From: Hymenobacter sp. YIM 151858-1
GTDB taxonomy: Bacteria; Bacteroidota; Bacteroidia; Cytophagales; Hymenobacteraceae
Direction: 5' to 3'
Length of the DNA stretch: 64,000 bases
Assembly (NCBI RefSeq): GCF_025979705.1
Contig: NZ_CP110136.1
Span: forward strand, 124,001 to 188,000
Shown: piece after piece, positions 9,018-17,537 of the stretch
How the letters are laid out: each line of letters starts with the position of its first letter
Numbering within the stretch: the first letter of the stretch is position 1
Translations under genes and position numbers: made by a program
The notes under the pieces: model-generated
Databases searched by the model: none
What the model was told of the DNA's origin: nothing
The model's input: only the letters and a program-made list of their open reading frames with translations

Positions 9018-9799
9018 TAGGCGGCGCGGCGGTTATGGAGGTCGGTAAGAAAGGCCTGGCGCATGGCGCGCACCTGCTCGTAGGGCGCGGCCTCCAACTC
9101 CAGCTCGCCGTACCACACGTACTCAAACTGGTGCGTAACGGAAGCAAAAACGGGCGCCAGCCGGGCCGCATTGGCTTGCAACTCGGCCTGGTAGTGGTGG
9201 TTGGTTTTGTCGGGCGTCCAGGTAATCAGTCCGCGGTCGGTAAGGGCCTTCAGCACCAGCAAGTAACCGAGGCGCGTGGCCAGGCGCCACTGGCCTTGCT
9301 CCTCGGCCTGTTGCAGGCGTTGGGGCAAGGTTTGCTCGTGCACGTCGTCGGCTTCGGTTGCGTAGGGCACGGCAATGTTGCGCCCGCGCCCGCGCAGCCA
9401 ATCGGAAAGCCGAAGGTTGAGCAGCTGCATTACGATGAGCACCAGGGCCACGGCCGCCGCGCCGTAGGCCAGCACGCGCCAAAATACCGCGCCGCTGCCT
9501 TCGGGCAGGGCCTCAAACAGGCGGCGCATCAGGTTTTGCCACCAGCGGCTGATCGGGTTGGTAGGCGGTGGGGCCTCGTGGTACTGCAGGTCGTCGTCGG
9601 CTTGCAGGCGCTGCAGCTCAGCGGCAGCAAAGTGGCGCACCGAAGCCGGCGCGGGTGCTTGCTGCACCGTGGCAACGGCCGGTGGCCCAGGTGCTTGGGG
9701 CTGACCCGGCGCCGGGGCAGCTACAGCCAGCTGCCCCCATAACAAACCAATTGCCAGGCTACCTAGGAGGCAGGTAAATCGACGCGAAAAGGGGAGCAT
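9017..9799 (-). CDS. DUF4129 domain membrane protein
   Basis: The ATG at 9799 begins MLPFSRRF and a clear signal peptide; a longer open frame upstream has no matching N-terminus. The protein is about 260 residues: signal peptide, a Pro/Ala-rich linker, one membrane helix near 115-137 (AVFWRVLAYGAAAVALVLIV) and a cytosolic C-terminal DUF4129 domain rich in Leu, Arg and Trp (TRLGYLLVLKALTDRGLI, then ...FEYVWYGE). The ATG overlaps the upstream stop by one base (TGATG), and its own stop overlaps the next start, so the three genes are tightly coupled. Confidence 0.85.
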   Translation of the reverse strand: MLPFSRRFTCLLGSLAIGLLWGQLAVAAPAPGQPQAPGPPAVATVQQAPAPASVRHFAAAELQRLQADDDLQYHEAPPPTNPISRWWQNLMRRLFEALPEGSGAVFWRVLAYGAAAVALVLIVMQLLNLRLSDWLRGRGRNIAVPYATEADDVHEQTLPQRLQQAEEQGQWRLATRLGYLLVLKALTDRGLITWTPDKTNHHYQAELQANAARLAPVFASVTHQFEYVWYGELELEAAPYEQVRAMRQAFLTDLHNRRAA

Positions 9800-10746
9800 C
9801 AAACGGTAGGGTCGCCGTAGCTGGGGCGGAAGAGGGTGTCGTCGGCAGGGGTGGGGCCGGTGCCGGGCTGGGGCATCTGGCCTATTTCCTGCACGCGCCA
9901 CTGCAGGCTCACGCCGTCGCGGCGCTCAACCAGGTTGAAGTACTGGAACATCAGCAGCAGAAACAGCACGGGGTACAAAGCCATGTTGAGGGCCATTTGT
10001 ACGCTTTGGATGAGGGCAAAGCCCGCGCTGCCAAACTCATCGGAGCTGAAGAAACCCATAAAGCCGAGTACCAGGCCTATCACGCCGCCCACAGCAGCCG
10101 ACAAAATGCCCACGCCGAGGCCGCCCACAAACATCAGCCCGAACGTGGACCACCACTTGCCGCGAATCAAGCCCACGCAGCGGCTCAGCGTCTGGCCTAG
10201 GTCGGCCCCCTCAAACACAATCACGCAGGGCAGCAGGTACATGGCCATGGTGAGGTACACTCCCGGAATAATAAGCAGCATGAAGCCCAGTGCCACGCAA
10301 ATGCCGGCCACAATGCCGTAGCCTACCAGCGGCAGCATGTGGGGCCGGGCCTCGGCCCACACCTCGGCAGCGGTTAGCGGCGCGGTGGCATCGGGGCTTT
10401 CCATGCGGCGCTTCACGAAGGCATACATCATGGTGTAGGTGGCCAGCATGGCCAGCATGGCAATAATCACCAGGCCTATGTAGGCAGGCATCATCATTAC
10501 CTGCACCGAGGAAGGGCTGCCACCCGCGAAGGCGCTGCTCAGCACCGAGAAAAACAGCCCTGCCATGGCGGCCATGGTTACCACCATGGGCACCAGCAAC
10601 ACGCGGTAGAGGTTGCCGCCGTGCTTGCCCAAAAAAGCAAAGGTGGCCTCGAACTTCTGGCCGAAGTCGCGGCGGCGGTAAAAGTCCTGCGGGGTGGTAA
10701 ACGTGCGCTCCGACTCGGTGCGTGGCGCTAGGGTAGAGGTTGGCAT
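9799..10746 (-). CDS. multi-pass membrane protein of the MoxR/SpoIIM cluster
   Basis: 315 residues with a soluble N-terminus containing DFYRRRDFGQKFEATFAFL and about six hydrophobic segments (roughly 47-70, 83-105, 137-162, 165-185, 203-233, 245-270), then a polar Pro-rich tail. It resembles the membrane domains annotated as glycerophosphodiesterase-membrane or DUF4013-like, but the assignment is uncertain. It is paralogous to the frameshifted gene just upstream (DFYQVRDFGQKWEAT), so the pair arose by tandem duplication. It is coupled to the DUF4129 gene by a one-base overlap. Confidence 0.75.
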   Translation of the reverse strand: MPTSTLAPRTESERTFTTPQDFYRRRDFGQKFEATFAFLGKHGGNLYRVLLVPMVVTMAAMAGLFFSVLSSAFAGGSPSSVQVMMMPAYIGLVIIAMLAMLATYTMMYAFVKRRMESPDATAPLTAAEVWAEARPHMLPLVGYGIVAGICVALGFMLLIIPGVYLTMAMYLLPCVIVFEGADLGQTLSRCVGLIRGKWWSTFGLMFVGGLGVGILSAAVGGVIGLVLGFMGFFSSDEFGSAGFALIQSVQMALNMALYPVLFLLLMFQYFNLVERRDGVSLQWRVQEIGQMPQPGTGPTPADDTLFRPSYGDPTV

Positions 10747-10785
10747 GCGGCTATGGTAGTGGTTGTTGAGAATGCGAACTGGAGG

Positions 10786-11672
10786 CTACAGCTGGTATTC
10801 GCCCTCGGCAGTGGCGCCTAGGTCGGTGGGTGGGCCGCCGGCCGCCGGGGCAAGGCCAATGCGCGATGCCCGCCAGCTGAGGCCCGGGCTTTCTTTGCTC
10901 TCTACTATGCTAAAGTAGTTAAATGCCAGAAGGATAGCCGTAACCGGCTGCAGCAAAAACTGCAGGCCCGAAATCAGCAGGCGCACGGGCAGCACCCAGG
11001 CCAGCCCGACGGATCGATTTCCAGCGCCGCCCCCAGGCTTTGCAGCAGCGTTTGGGGCACCTGAATAACCCCTATGCTCAGCAGCGCCGTCAGCAGCACC
11101 AGCCCGAACGTGGGCCACCAGCACCGCTCAATCAGCCGGAAGCAGCGCGACAACGGCTCTTCGTGGTCTTCGAGCAGCACCACGCCGGGCAGCAAGGTAA
11201 ACGCCGGCCACAGGTAAAAGCCCGGAATCAGCAGGCACAAAAAGCCCAGCACCACCAGGGCGCCGAAGATGAGGTAGCTGCCGAAAAACGAGCCCAGCCC
11301 GCTCACGAAATCCCAGATCTGATCGGGCGAGTAGCGGGCCTCGGGCTCGTCGAGGGCATGCATGCGGGCCCGCAAAAAGCCGTACACGACGCCGGTGCCT
11401 ACAAAGGAGCCAATCCAATAAAACACCGTGCCGATGGGGTACAGCATGGCGCCATCGGTGCCCACCAAATGCTCGCCGGCCACCTGAAACAGCGCCCCGA
11501 TAAGCATATAAAGGCCGGTGTAGCGCACCAGCGCCCCCAGCAGCTCGCGGTAGTGCAGGCGCAGCAGCTGGGCCGTGGCCTCCCACTTCTGGCCGAAGTC
11601 GCGCACCTGGTAAAAGTCGGCGGGGTGGCTAAAGGGCGGTGCGGCCGTGGGCGCCTGGGTAAGCGTAGACAT
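10786..11672 (-). pseudogene. frameshifted paralogue of the adjacent multi-pass membrane protein
   Basis: Two overlapping frames together make one protein. The first (from 11672) reads MSTLTQAPTAAPPF, DFYQVRDFGQKWEAT and several membrane helices, then loses homology after ALEIDPS and stops at 10974. The second frame picks up SVGLAWVLPVRLLISGLQF, another helix and the tail FNYFSIVESKESPGLSW, which matches the tail of the downstream paralogue (FQYFNLVERRDGVSLQW), and stops at 10786. The switch lies near 11000-11010, at the bases encoding DPS. One missing base would explain it. It could be a true recent inactivation, a programmed shift or a sequencing error; I see no classic slippery heptamer. 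Confidence 0.75.
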
Positions 11673-11728
11673 AAAAAACTAACGGGGGAGGTAAGCAGGA
11701 GAGCAGCGAAACGGCGGGCGGGGCAACA

Positions 11729-12718
11729 TCAGGGAGCCTCCTCGTCGGTGTCGGGCAGGGCCAGACCTAGGCGCGTGGTGCGGCGGTACACCCACCACGG
11801 GTACACCACAAAGTAGCCCACCACCAGCACCAACGAGAGGCCGATAACGGGCAAACTAACGGCCAGCGGGTGGCGCGGCGCCAGGCGCGTTACAAAGCCT
11901 TCGAGAAACGCGGCCACCACAATCAGCGGCACCAGGCCCGCCATTAAGCGCATACCGTCGCGGGCGCCGCGGCGCAGGGCCTCGCCCCGCGGGTAGCTGC
12001 CCGGAAAAAGCAAGCTGTTGCCGAGCACCAGCCCGGCCCCGGCGGCCAATATTATGCAGCTGATTTCGATGGTGCCGTGCACCCAAATGGCCATGGCCGA
12101 TTTCAGCCCCACGCCTTGCTCGATGAAGAAGTACTGAAAGCTGCCCACCATCACGGCGTTGCGGAAAAGCAGAAACAGCGTGCCCACGCCGCCCATCACC
12201 CCAAAGGCAAACGTGAGCAAGGCCACCCGCACGTTGTTGAAGGCGATGTACAGAAACATGGATACCTCGGGGGAGGTACCGTACACGTCGGTGGGGCGCC
12301 CGCGCCGGATGTTTTCGAGCGTCGAGTTCACGTAGGCGTCGCCCAGAATCAGGCGCACAAAGCTGTCGTCTTCGGCGGCCGAGAGGGCCCCCAGGCCCGC
12401 AAACAGCAGAAACAGACCTAGGGCCAGCAGCATGGTGCGCCAGTAGCGCACCATCAGCAGGGGCAACTCGAGGCGCCAAAACGTGCCCAGGGGCTGGCGG
12501 CGGGTGCTGCGGCGGCGGTACAGTTGCTCATGAAAGCGGGCCGCCAGCTGGTTGAGGTGCTCGGTAACGGGCGCCGAGGGGTAAAACGTGCGGGCGTACG
12601 CCAGGTCGTCGGTGAGGGCCACAAACCGCTCGGCCAACTCCTCGGGCGTGCCGGCCGGCGTGTGTTCGTAAGAGTGCCACCGCTCCTGATTGCGTCGGAT
12701 GAATACAGCTTCGCGCAT
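11729..12718 (-). CDS. stage II sporulation protein M (SpoIIM)-like membrane protein
   Basis: The start at 12718 (MREAVFIRRNQERW) is preferred over an upstream Met at 12751. About 329 residues: a helical soluble N-terminus (FVALTDDLAYARTFYPSAPV), then six or so membrane helices with the SpoIIM-type segment FNNVRVALLTFAFGVMGGVGTLFLLFRNAVMVGSF and WVHGTIEI. In non-sporulating Bacteroidota this family appears with RDD, MoxR and DUF58 genes and has no sporulation role. It heads the leftward cluster and is divergent from the RDD gene, with only about 90 bases between the two starts. Confidence 0.88.
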   Translation of the reverse strand: MREAVFIRRNQERWHSYEHTPAGTPEELAERFVALTDDLAYARTFYPSAPVTEHLNQLAARFHEQLYRRRSTRRQPLGTFWRLELPLLMVRYWRTMLLALGLFLLFAGLGALSAAEDDSFVRLILGDAYVNSTLENIRRGRPTDVYGTSPEVSMFLYIAFNNVRVALLTFAFGVMGGVGTLFLLFRNAVMVGSFQYFFIEQGVGLKSAMAIWVHGTIEISCIILAAGAGLVLGNSLLFPGSYPRGEALRRGARDGMRLMAGLVPLIVVAAFLEGFVTRLAPRHPLAVSLPVIGLSLVLVVGYFVVYPWWVYRRTTRLGLALPDTDEEAP

Positions 12719-12807
12719 AAAGAAACGCCCGGCCGTAAGCGGCGGGCGCAAATCGTGTCAGGAAGATTATATTTTTGAAAGTATTCTCCAATAATAGTTT
12801 GCCGCCC

Positions 12808-13557
12808 ATGGCTCAGTTGCGCATCCCCACCACCCAAAACGTTACGCTCGAGTACGAAACCGCCTCCATCGGCGAGCGTATTGCCGCCACTTTGCTCGAC
12901 GGCGTGGTGCAGGCCGGCTGGGTTATTCTGTGGCTGACGCTGCTGTTCGGGGTGTTTGATGTGGAAACCAGCCGCAACGAGGTGCTGGTGGGCGTCGTCG
13001 TAATTGCGGTAGTGGTGCTGCCGTTGTTTGTGTACCACCTGGTGTCGGAGGCGCTGTGGCAGGGCCAGAGCATCGGCAAGCGCATCATGAAGGTGCGCGT
13101 GATTAGCCTCAACGGCACGCCGGCGCGCTTCACGCAGTACCTGCTGCGCTGGGTGCTGCGCATTGTCGATGTCAGCATGTTCTACGGCATTGTGGCCATT
13201 GCGTGCATTTTGGGCAGCGGCCGCGGGCAGCGCCTCGGCGACATGGCAGCCGGCACGGCCGTGGTGCGCCTCAACCGCCGCCAAACCACCGCCGATAACT
13301 CCCTGTTCGGCTCCGACTACGACTCCAATTACCGCGTTACCTTTCCGCAAGTAGCCTCCTTGGCCGACCACGACGTGCGCCTGATCCAGGAGCTGGTTAC
13401 GCAAAGCGAAAAACGCGGCGCCTACCACATTCTCGACGATGTGGCCCAGCGCGTGCGCACCCTCACCGGCATCGAAACCACCATGCCCAACCACGAATTT
13501 CTGCTGGTGGTGCTGCGCGACTACGGCTACCTGGCCTCGCAGGCCGCTGCACACTAA
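12808..13557 (+). CDS. RDD family membrane protein
   Basis: The ATG at 12808 gives MAQLRIPTTQNVTLEYETASIGERIAAT; an earlier in-frame start is unlikely. The RDD domain has Arg in GERIAATLLDG, helices near 33-52 and 57-80, and the Asp pair region RWVLRIVDVSMFYG. A soluble C-terminal part of about 90 residues follows (FGSDYDSNYRVTFPQVASLADHDVRLIQELV). RDD proteins are small membrane proteins; some are transporters, but most have no known substrate. Divergent placement from the SpoIIM/MoxR operon is the usual Bacteroidota arrangement, so a shared function is likely. Confidence 0.88.
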   Translation: MAQLRIPTTQNVTLEYETASIGERIAATLLDGVVQAGWVILWLTLLFGVFDVETSRNEVLVGVVVIAVVVLPLFVYHLVSEALWQGQSIGKRIMKVRVISLNGTPARFTQYLLRWVLRIVDVSMFYGIVAIACILGSGRGQRLGDMAAGTAVVRLNRRQTTADNSLFGSDYDSNYRVTFPQVASLADHDVRLIQELVTQSEKRGAYHILDDVAQRVRTLTGIETTMPNHEFLLVVLRDYGYLASQAAAH

Positions 13558-13656
13558 GCCGCGCAACGGGCAGGCGCCTAGGTGGTTGAGGACGGCAGCG
13601 CCAACTCCCGGGCCGTTTGGCCGTAGCAGGAGGGTAAACCCAACCCTGCAACCGCC

Positions 13657-14052
13657 ATGAACACCGACAATAGAAACGACAACGATAAATTCGATTTCGT
13701 AAAGGACAATTCGCCCGCCGAATCGCCCAACCTCAGCCCGCAGCCCGAAAACCTGCGCCGCGGCGCCGAGGTAGCCAACCAGCCCGAGGGCATACCGGGC
13801 CAAACGGCCAACCCCGGCCTGCAGGCCCCGCACCAGCAGGCACCCAACTACGGCGACTTTGGCAAGCCCGAAAACGCCCAGCCGCAAAGCCAGGCTTCTA
13901 CCGATCCGCAGAACTTTCAGCCGTACTACGGCCAGGAAACCCCGCCCGAGCCCGACGATACGCGCCACGGCGACGCCCGTTTCCGGCAGAGCGGCACCCG
14001 CAACTGGGAAACCAACGAGCCCGAAAACCCGCACTTGGGCTCCGAGAGCTAA
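13657..14052 (+). CDS. small hydrophilic, probably disordered protein
   Basis: 131 residues, starting MNTDNRNDNDKFDF, dominated by Asn, Gln, Pro, Glu and Asp with no hydrophobic core, signal peptide or membrane helix. The composition predicts an intrinsically disordered cytosolic protein. Codon use is like the surroundings, and a strong terminator lies 27 bases after the stop, which supports a real transcription unit. Function unknown; such proteins are sometimes stress or desiccation linked, but nothing here proves it. Confidence 0.6.
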   Translation: MNTDNRNDNDKFDFVKDNSPAESPNLSPQPENLRRGAEVANQPEGIPGQTANPGLQAPHQQAPNYGDFGKPENAQPQSQASTDPQNFQPYYGQETPPEPDDTRHGDARFRQSGTRNWETNEPENPHLGSES

Positions 14053-14079
14053 GCTCTTAGTCCCTAGGTACCCAACACG

Positions 14080-14116
14080 CAAAACGCCCCTGCCAACAAC
14101 TGGCAGGGGCGTTTTG
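14080..14116. terminator. strong bidirectional terminator
   Basis: AAAACGCCCCTGCCA at 14081-14095 pairs perfectly with 14101-14115 across a 5-base loop, with A and T runs at both ends. It serves the convergent disordered-protein and TonB-domain genes. Confidence 0.9.
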
Positions 14117-14153
14117 TAAACAGCTGTGTTTGGTTGCTAACTAGGCCAAGGGC

Positions 14154-14852
14154 TCAGCGCACGTTCTGCACAACCAGCTCCAAAAAGCGCCCGGGCTGCT
14201 GAGCTTCATCTGCACGGGCCGTTACGGGTGTGCTCGTGGTGATTCCGGTATGGGCCAAGTCAACGTGGTTTTTCTTGGGCGCATTGAAGGCGTTCTGGTA
14301 CTGAAAGTGAACCAGAATAAACAAACGAGCATCGTGCGCACGGTCTTGATGGACGGCTGGTAACCAGGTATCTTGCTGTGTTGCCAGTGCGCGCAGTACT
14401 TCCTGGGCAAGCTCCCGGCTAGGCGTAGCTTCTATTTGAGCATCGGTTACCTCGCCCGTACGAGTAACGGTAAACGCCAGCCGCACTGTGCCTTGGGTTT
14501 GTGTGCGTAGGGCTATTATAGGGTAACGCAATTCCCTGCAGATGGCGGTAGCGTACCGGTCGTGGCTGCCCAACAAGTGGGGCGGGCGGCTGGGGCGAGC
14601 CAACACCCATTCATCAGCAAGGCGCAACATGTGCACCGCCGAATCAGGCCGCACGTACGTTATCCGCCCGCTATCGTAGTCGATGCCTAGGTCCAGCTTG
14701 CCGTCGACGTCGAAATACTGCCATTCGCCTTTTGGGCGGCCATTAACCAAGCGGCCGCGCTCGAATTTGGTTTTAACGTTTTGCTCTGCCGGTGATTGGG
14801 CCAAGGCTAGTCCTGGCAGCCATGCCACAAGGAACAGGAGATAACGCGACAT
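14154..14852 (-). CDS. TonB C-terminal domain protein
   Basis: Start 14852 (MSRYLLFLVAWLPGLALAQ) gives a clean signal peptide cleaved after ALA; the longer frame adds eight residues before it. About 232 residues. Residues ~25-60 hold a MORN-like stretch (NGRPKGEWQYFD), and the C-terminal ~100 residues fit the TonB fold (LRYPIIALRTQTQGTVRLAFTV, then TGEVTDAQI). It has a signal peptide rather than an N-terminal anchor and lacks ExbB/D neighbours, so it is probably a periplasmic TonB-domain protein rather than the energy transducer itself. Confidence 0.75.
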   Translation of the reverse strand: MSRYLLFLVAWLPGLALAQSPAEQNVKTKFERGRLVNGRPKGEWQYFDVDGKLDLGIDYDSGRITYVRPDSAVHMLRLADEWVLARPSRPPHLLGSHDRYATAICRELRYPIIALRTQTQGTVRLAFTVTRTGEVTDAQIEATPSRELAQEVLRALATQQDTWLPAVHQDRAHDARLFILVHFQYQNAFNAPKKNHVDLAHTGITTSTPVTARADEAQQPGRFLELVVQNVR

Positions 14853-14864
14853 AATCAGACACAA

Positions 14865-14891
14865 AAAGGGCCGCAAATTACGCGGCCCTTT
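14865..14891 (-). terminator. terminator whose arm contains a promoter-like -7 box
   Basis: AAAGGGCCGC at 14865-14874 pairs with GCGGCCCTTT at 14882-14891. On the minus strand a T-run follows, so it can end the GNAT-nitrilase transcript (stop at 14905). The same minus-strand bases read TAATTTGCGGCC, close to the TAnnTTTGCGGCC promoter seen elsewhere here, 13 or more bases ahead of the TonB-domain start. Confidence 0.65.
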
Positions 14892-14904
14892 GCGGTTGGC
14901 AAGC

Positions 14905-16632
14905 TTAGCCCGCCGTGTGCTGCAATTTGTTTTTGCGGCCGGGCCGCACGGGCAGGCGGTCTTCGCCTTGGCCGAGCAACTCGTCGTCGCGTTCGGTTTT
15001 CTTCACCACCCAGCTTACCGAGTACAGGTCCTTGCGCCGGTCGCGCAGGTTGCGTACGGCGCCGCTGGTGTTCAGGTCCTTCAGCAAATCCAGGTCGAGG
15101 TCGGCAATGAGCGTCATCTCGGTGTTGGGCGTGGCTTCGGCCACGATGGCGTCGTGCGGGAAGGCAAAGTCGCTGGGGCTGAACACGGCCGACTGCGAGT
15201 ACTGGATGTCCATGTTCTCTACGCGCGGTAGGTTGCCCACCGAGCCGGTAATGGCCACGTAGCACTCGTTTTCGATGGCGCGGGCCTGGGCGCACAGGCG
15301 CACGCGCTGGTAGGCATTCTTGGTATCCGTCCAGAACGGCACGAACAGAATCTTCATGCCTTCGTCGGAAAGCATGCGCGAGAGTTCCGGAAACTCCACG
15401 TCGTAGCACACCAGAATGCCGATTTTACCGAAGTCGGTATCAAAGCACTTCAGCTTGTCGCCGCCGCGCATGCCCCAGTACGAGGCCTCGTCGGGCGTAA
15501 CGTGCAGCTTGTACTGCTCGTCTACGGTGCCGTCGCGGCGGCACAGGTAGGCCACATTGTGCAGCTTGCCGTCCTGGTACAGCGGCATCGAGCCGGCAAT
15601 GATGTTGATGTTGTAGCTCAGGGCCAGCTCCATCATCTTGGTTTTGATGGGCTCGGTGAAGGCCGCCATGGCCCGGATGGCTACCGAAGGCGTGTCTTCG
15701 TTGGTGAGGGCCATCAAGGGGGCGTTGAAGAACTCCGGGAACATCACGCAGTCGGCTTTGTAGCCCGACACGGTATCCACGAAAAACTCGATCTGCTGAA
15801 ACAGGTCTTCGAGCGAGCGGGTACCGCGCATCTGCCACTGCACAATGCCGATGCGCACGTTGCTCTTCACGTTGCCGATGAGCTTCTCGGCGTCCTCGTC
15901 GTAGTACACGTTAATCCACTCCAGCAGCGTGGCGTAGGCCTTCGACTCGGAGTCGTAGGGCAGGTAGCCGCGGATGATTTTGCGCACGTGAAACTCGTTG
16001 GATAGCTGGAAGGTGAGGATGGGGTCGGTCAACTCCTTGTTGCGCACCATCTCCACGTACTTGGCCGGCGTCAGTTCGTCGGCGTACTTGGCGTAGCCCG
16101 GAATGCGGCCGCCAGCCACCATCGCGCGCAGGTTCAGGTTTTCGCACAGCTCCTTGCGCGCATCGTACAGGCGCCGACCTAGGCGCAGGTTGCGGTACGC
16201 GGGGTCCACGAACACATCCACGCCGTACAGCGTGTCGCCGTCGGGGTTGTGCGTGTCGAACTTGCCGTTGCCGGTAATTTTGGCGTAGGTGTGTCGGTCG
16301 CCGAAGTCGGAGTACTGCACGATGATGGCCAGGGCCGCAGCTATTACCAGGCCGTTGTCTTCGATGCAGATCTGGCCTTCCGGAAATTTCCGGATCAGGG
16401 CATTGTATTCGTCCTGGGCCCAGGCGCCCTCCATGTTGGAGTACACCTTGTCCATGATGTCGCGCACGGCTTTGTAGTCCGATTTGCGGAGCGTGCGCAG
16501 CACCAGCTTGTGCGGCTGCGGGGCCTGGCCCTCTTCGGGGGCCATGGGCGTGGCAGCCGCCGCGGGTGCAGCAGGTTTCTTATCGGCCTTTTTGGCTTGG
16601 CCGTTTGATTTAGCAGAAGAACTCGAAGCCAT
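14905..16632 (-). CDS. GNAT acetyltransferase - carbon-nitrogen hydrolase fusion
   Basis: The ATG at 16632 (MASSSSAKSNGQAKKADKK) is chosen because a promoter lies at 16660-16667, which excludes the longer frame. About 575 residues. After a Lys/Ala-rich leader comes a GNAT domain (about 40-200) with YRNLRLGRRLYDARKELCE as the acetyl-CoA loop. The nitrilase domain (about 255-530) has the Glu of MFPEFFNAP, the Lys of EQYKLHVTPDE and the Cys of ILVCYDVEFPE, the complete E-K-C triad. The nitrilase half resembles omega-amidase/amidohydrolase members; the real substrate is unknown. This fusion is found across Bacteroidota. Confidence 0.9.
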   Translation of the reverse strand: MASSSSAKSNGQAKKADKKPAAPAAAATPMAPEEGQAPQPHKLVLRTLRKSDYKAVRDIMDKVYSNMEGAWAQDEYNALIRKFPEGQICIEDNGLVIAAALAIIVQYSDFGDRHTYAKITGNGKFDTHNPDGDTLYGVDVFVDPAYRNLRLGRRLYDARKELCENLNLRAMVAGGRIPGYAKYADELTPAKYVEMVRNKELTDPILTFQLSNEFHVRKIIRGYLPYDSESKAYATLLEWINVYYDEDAEKLIGNVKSNVRIGIVQWQMRGTRSLEDLFQQIEFFVDTVSGYKADCVMFPEFFNAPLMALTNEDTPSVAIRAMAAFTEPIKTKMMELALSYNINIIAGSMPLYQDGKLHNVAYLCRRDGTVDEQYKLHVTPDEASYWGMRGGDKLKCFDTDFGKIGILVCYDVEFPELSRMLSDEGMKILFVPFWTDTKNAYQRVRLCAQARAIENECYVAITGSVGNLPRVENMDIQYSQSAVFSPSDFAFPHDAIVAEATPNTEMTLIADLDLDLLKDLNTSGAVRNLRDRRKDLYSVSWVVKKTERDDELLGQGEDRLPVRPGRKNKLQHTAG

Positions 16633-16659
16633 GGTAGCGAAATGATGAAACGCGTGCCG

Positions 16660-16667
16660 CAAAAGTA
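16660..16667 (-). promoter_or_regulatory. -7 box TACTTTTG of the GNAT-nitrilase gene
   Basis: The plus strand reads CAAAAGTA, i.e. TACTTTTG on the minus strand, matching the Bacteroidota TAnnTTTG box. It lies 28 bases before the chosen start and fixes it. No clear upstream TTTG is seen. Confidence 0.6.
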
Positions 16668-16793
16668 GAGAGTTGGCGGCCGCGCGGGGGCAATATGTAG
16701 CAACGTAGCCGAGGGGCCAGGTGTTCCGCAGCGGGCTGGCTTCGTGCAAACCCTAGGTGGCGCGGCCGCACCCCGTACCCAAGGGCCAAAACA

Positions 16794-16829
16794 AAAAGCT
16801 TCGCCCGGCTCAGGCCAAGCGAAGCTTTT
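16794..16829 (-). terminator. terminator downstream of scoB
   Basis: AAAAGCTTCGC at 16794-16804 pairs with GCGAAGCTTTT at 16819-16829, and a T-run follows on the minus strand. It ends the scoA-S23-scoB block. Confidence 0.8.
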
Positions 16830-16850
16830 CGGTAGGCGGCAGCCGCGGGG

Positions 16851-17507
16851 CTACAGCGCCATTTCGGGTACGCCGCCCTCGGGCACCACCAGCTTGCCGG
16901 CGGTAGCCGCCTGAATTTGCTCCACCGATACGCCCGGGGCCCGCTCGCGCAGCACAAAGCCATCGGGCGTCACGTCGATTACGGCCAGCTCCGTCACGAT
17001 CTTTTTCACGCAGCGCAGGCCCGTGATGGGCAGCGTGCAATCGGGCAGCAGTTTGCTCGAGCCGTCTTTGGCTACGTGCTGCATGGCCACGATGATGTTT
17101 TTGGCCGAGGCCACCAAATCCATGGCGCCGCCCATGCCCTTCACCATTTTGCCGGGAATCTTCCAGTTGGCAATGTCGCCGCGCTCCGACACCTCCATGG
17201 CGCCCAAAATGGTCAGGTCGACGTGTTCGCCGCGGATCATGCCAAACGACTCGGCCGAGGAGAAAATGCTGGAGCCCGGCAGCGTGGTAATGGTTTGCTT
17301 ACCGGCGTTGATGAGGTCGGGGTCTACCTGGTCTTCGGCAGGGAAGGGGCCCATGCCCAGCAGCCCGTTCTCCGACTGCAGCACCACCTGCACGCCCGCG
17401 GGTATGTAGTTGGCTACCAGCGTCGGAATACCAATGCCGAGGTTTACGTAGTAGCCGTCTTTCACTTCTTTGGCAATGCGCTTGGCAATGCCGTGTTTGT
17501 CTAACAT
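16851..17507 (-). CDS. scoB: 3-oxoacid CoA-transferase subunit B
   Basis: 218 residues, normal length for the beta subunit. The N-terminus has [16 protein letters not shown], and the catalytic Glu is in [12 protein letters not shown], which forms the glutamyl-CoA intermediate. With ScoA (18022-18717) it moves CoA from succinyl-CoA to acetoacetate for ketone-body and short-chain acid use. The two subunits normally sit next to each other; here a four-helix-bundle gene and TTAGGG-type repeats separate them. The start at 17507 is the only good ATG. Confidence 0.95.
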   Translation of the reverse strand: MLDKHGIAKRIAKEVKDGYYVNLGIGIPTLVANYIPAGVQVVLQSENGLLGMGPFPAEDQVDPDLINAGKQTITTLPGSSIFSSAESFGMIRGEHVDLTILGAMEVSERGDIANWKIPGKMVKGMGGAMDLVASAKNIIVAMQHVAKDGSSKLLPDCTLPITGLRCVKKIVTELAVIDVTPDGFVLRERAPGVSVEQIQAATAGKLVVPEGGVPEMAL

Positions 17508-17510
17508 AGG

Positions 17511-17537
17511 TTTTAGGGCTTAGGGACTTAGGGCTTG
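17511..17537. repeat. TTAGGG-type short repeats, left flank of S23 cassette 1
   Basis: Three TTAGGG units spaced 8-9 bases apart (TTAGGGCTTAGGGACTTAGG). They lie between scoB and the four-helix-bundle gene and overlap the last codons of that gene. Confidence 0.8.

Noticed and set aside
12454-14082. A 542-residue minus-strand frame across the RDD gene
   Set aside because: Overlaps the real RDD and disordered-protein genes on the other strand and the SpoIIM-like gene start; composition is shadow-like.
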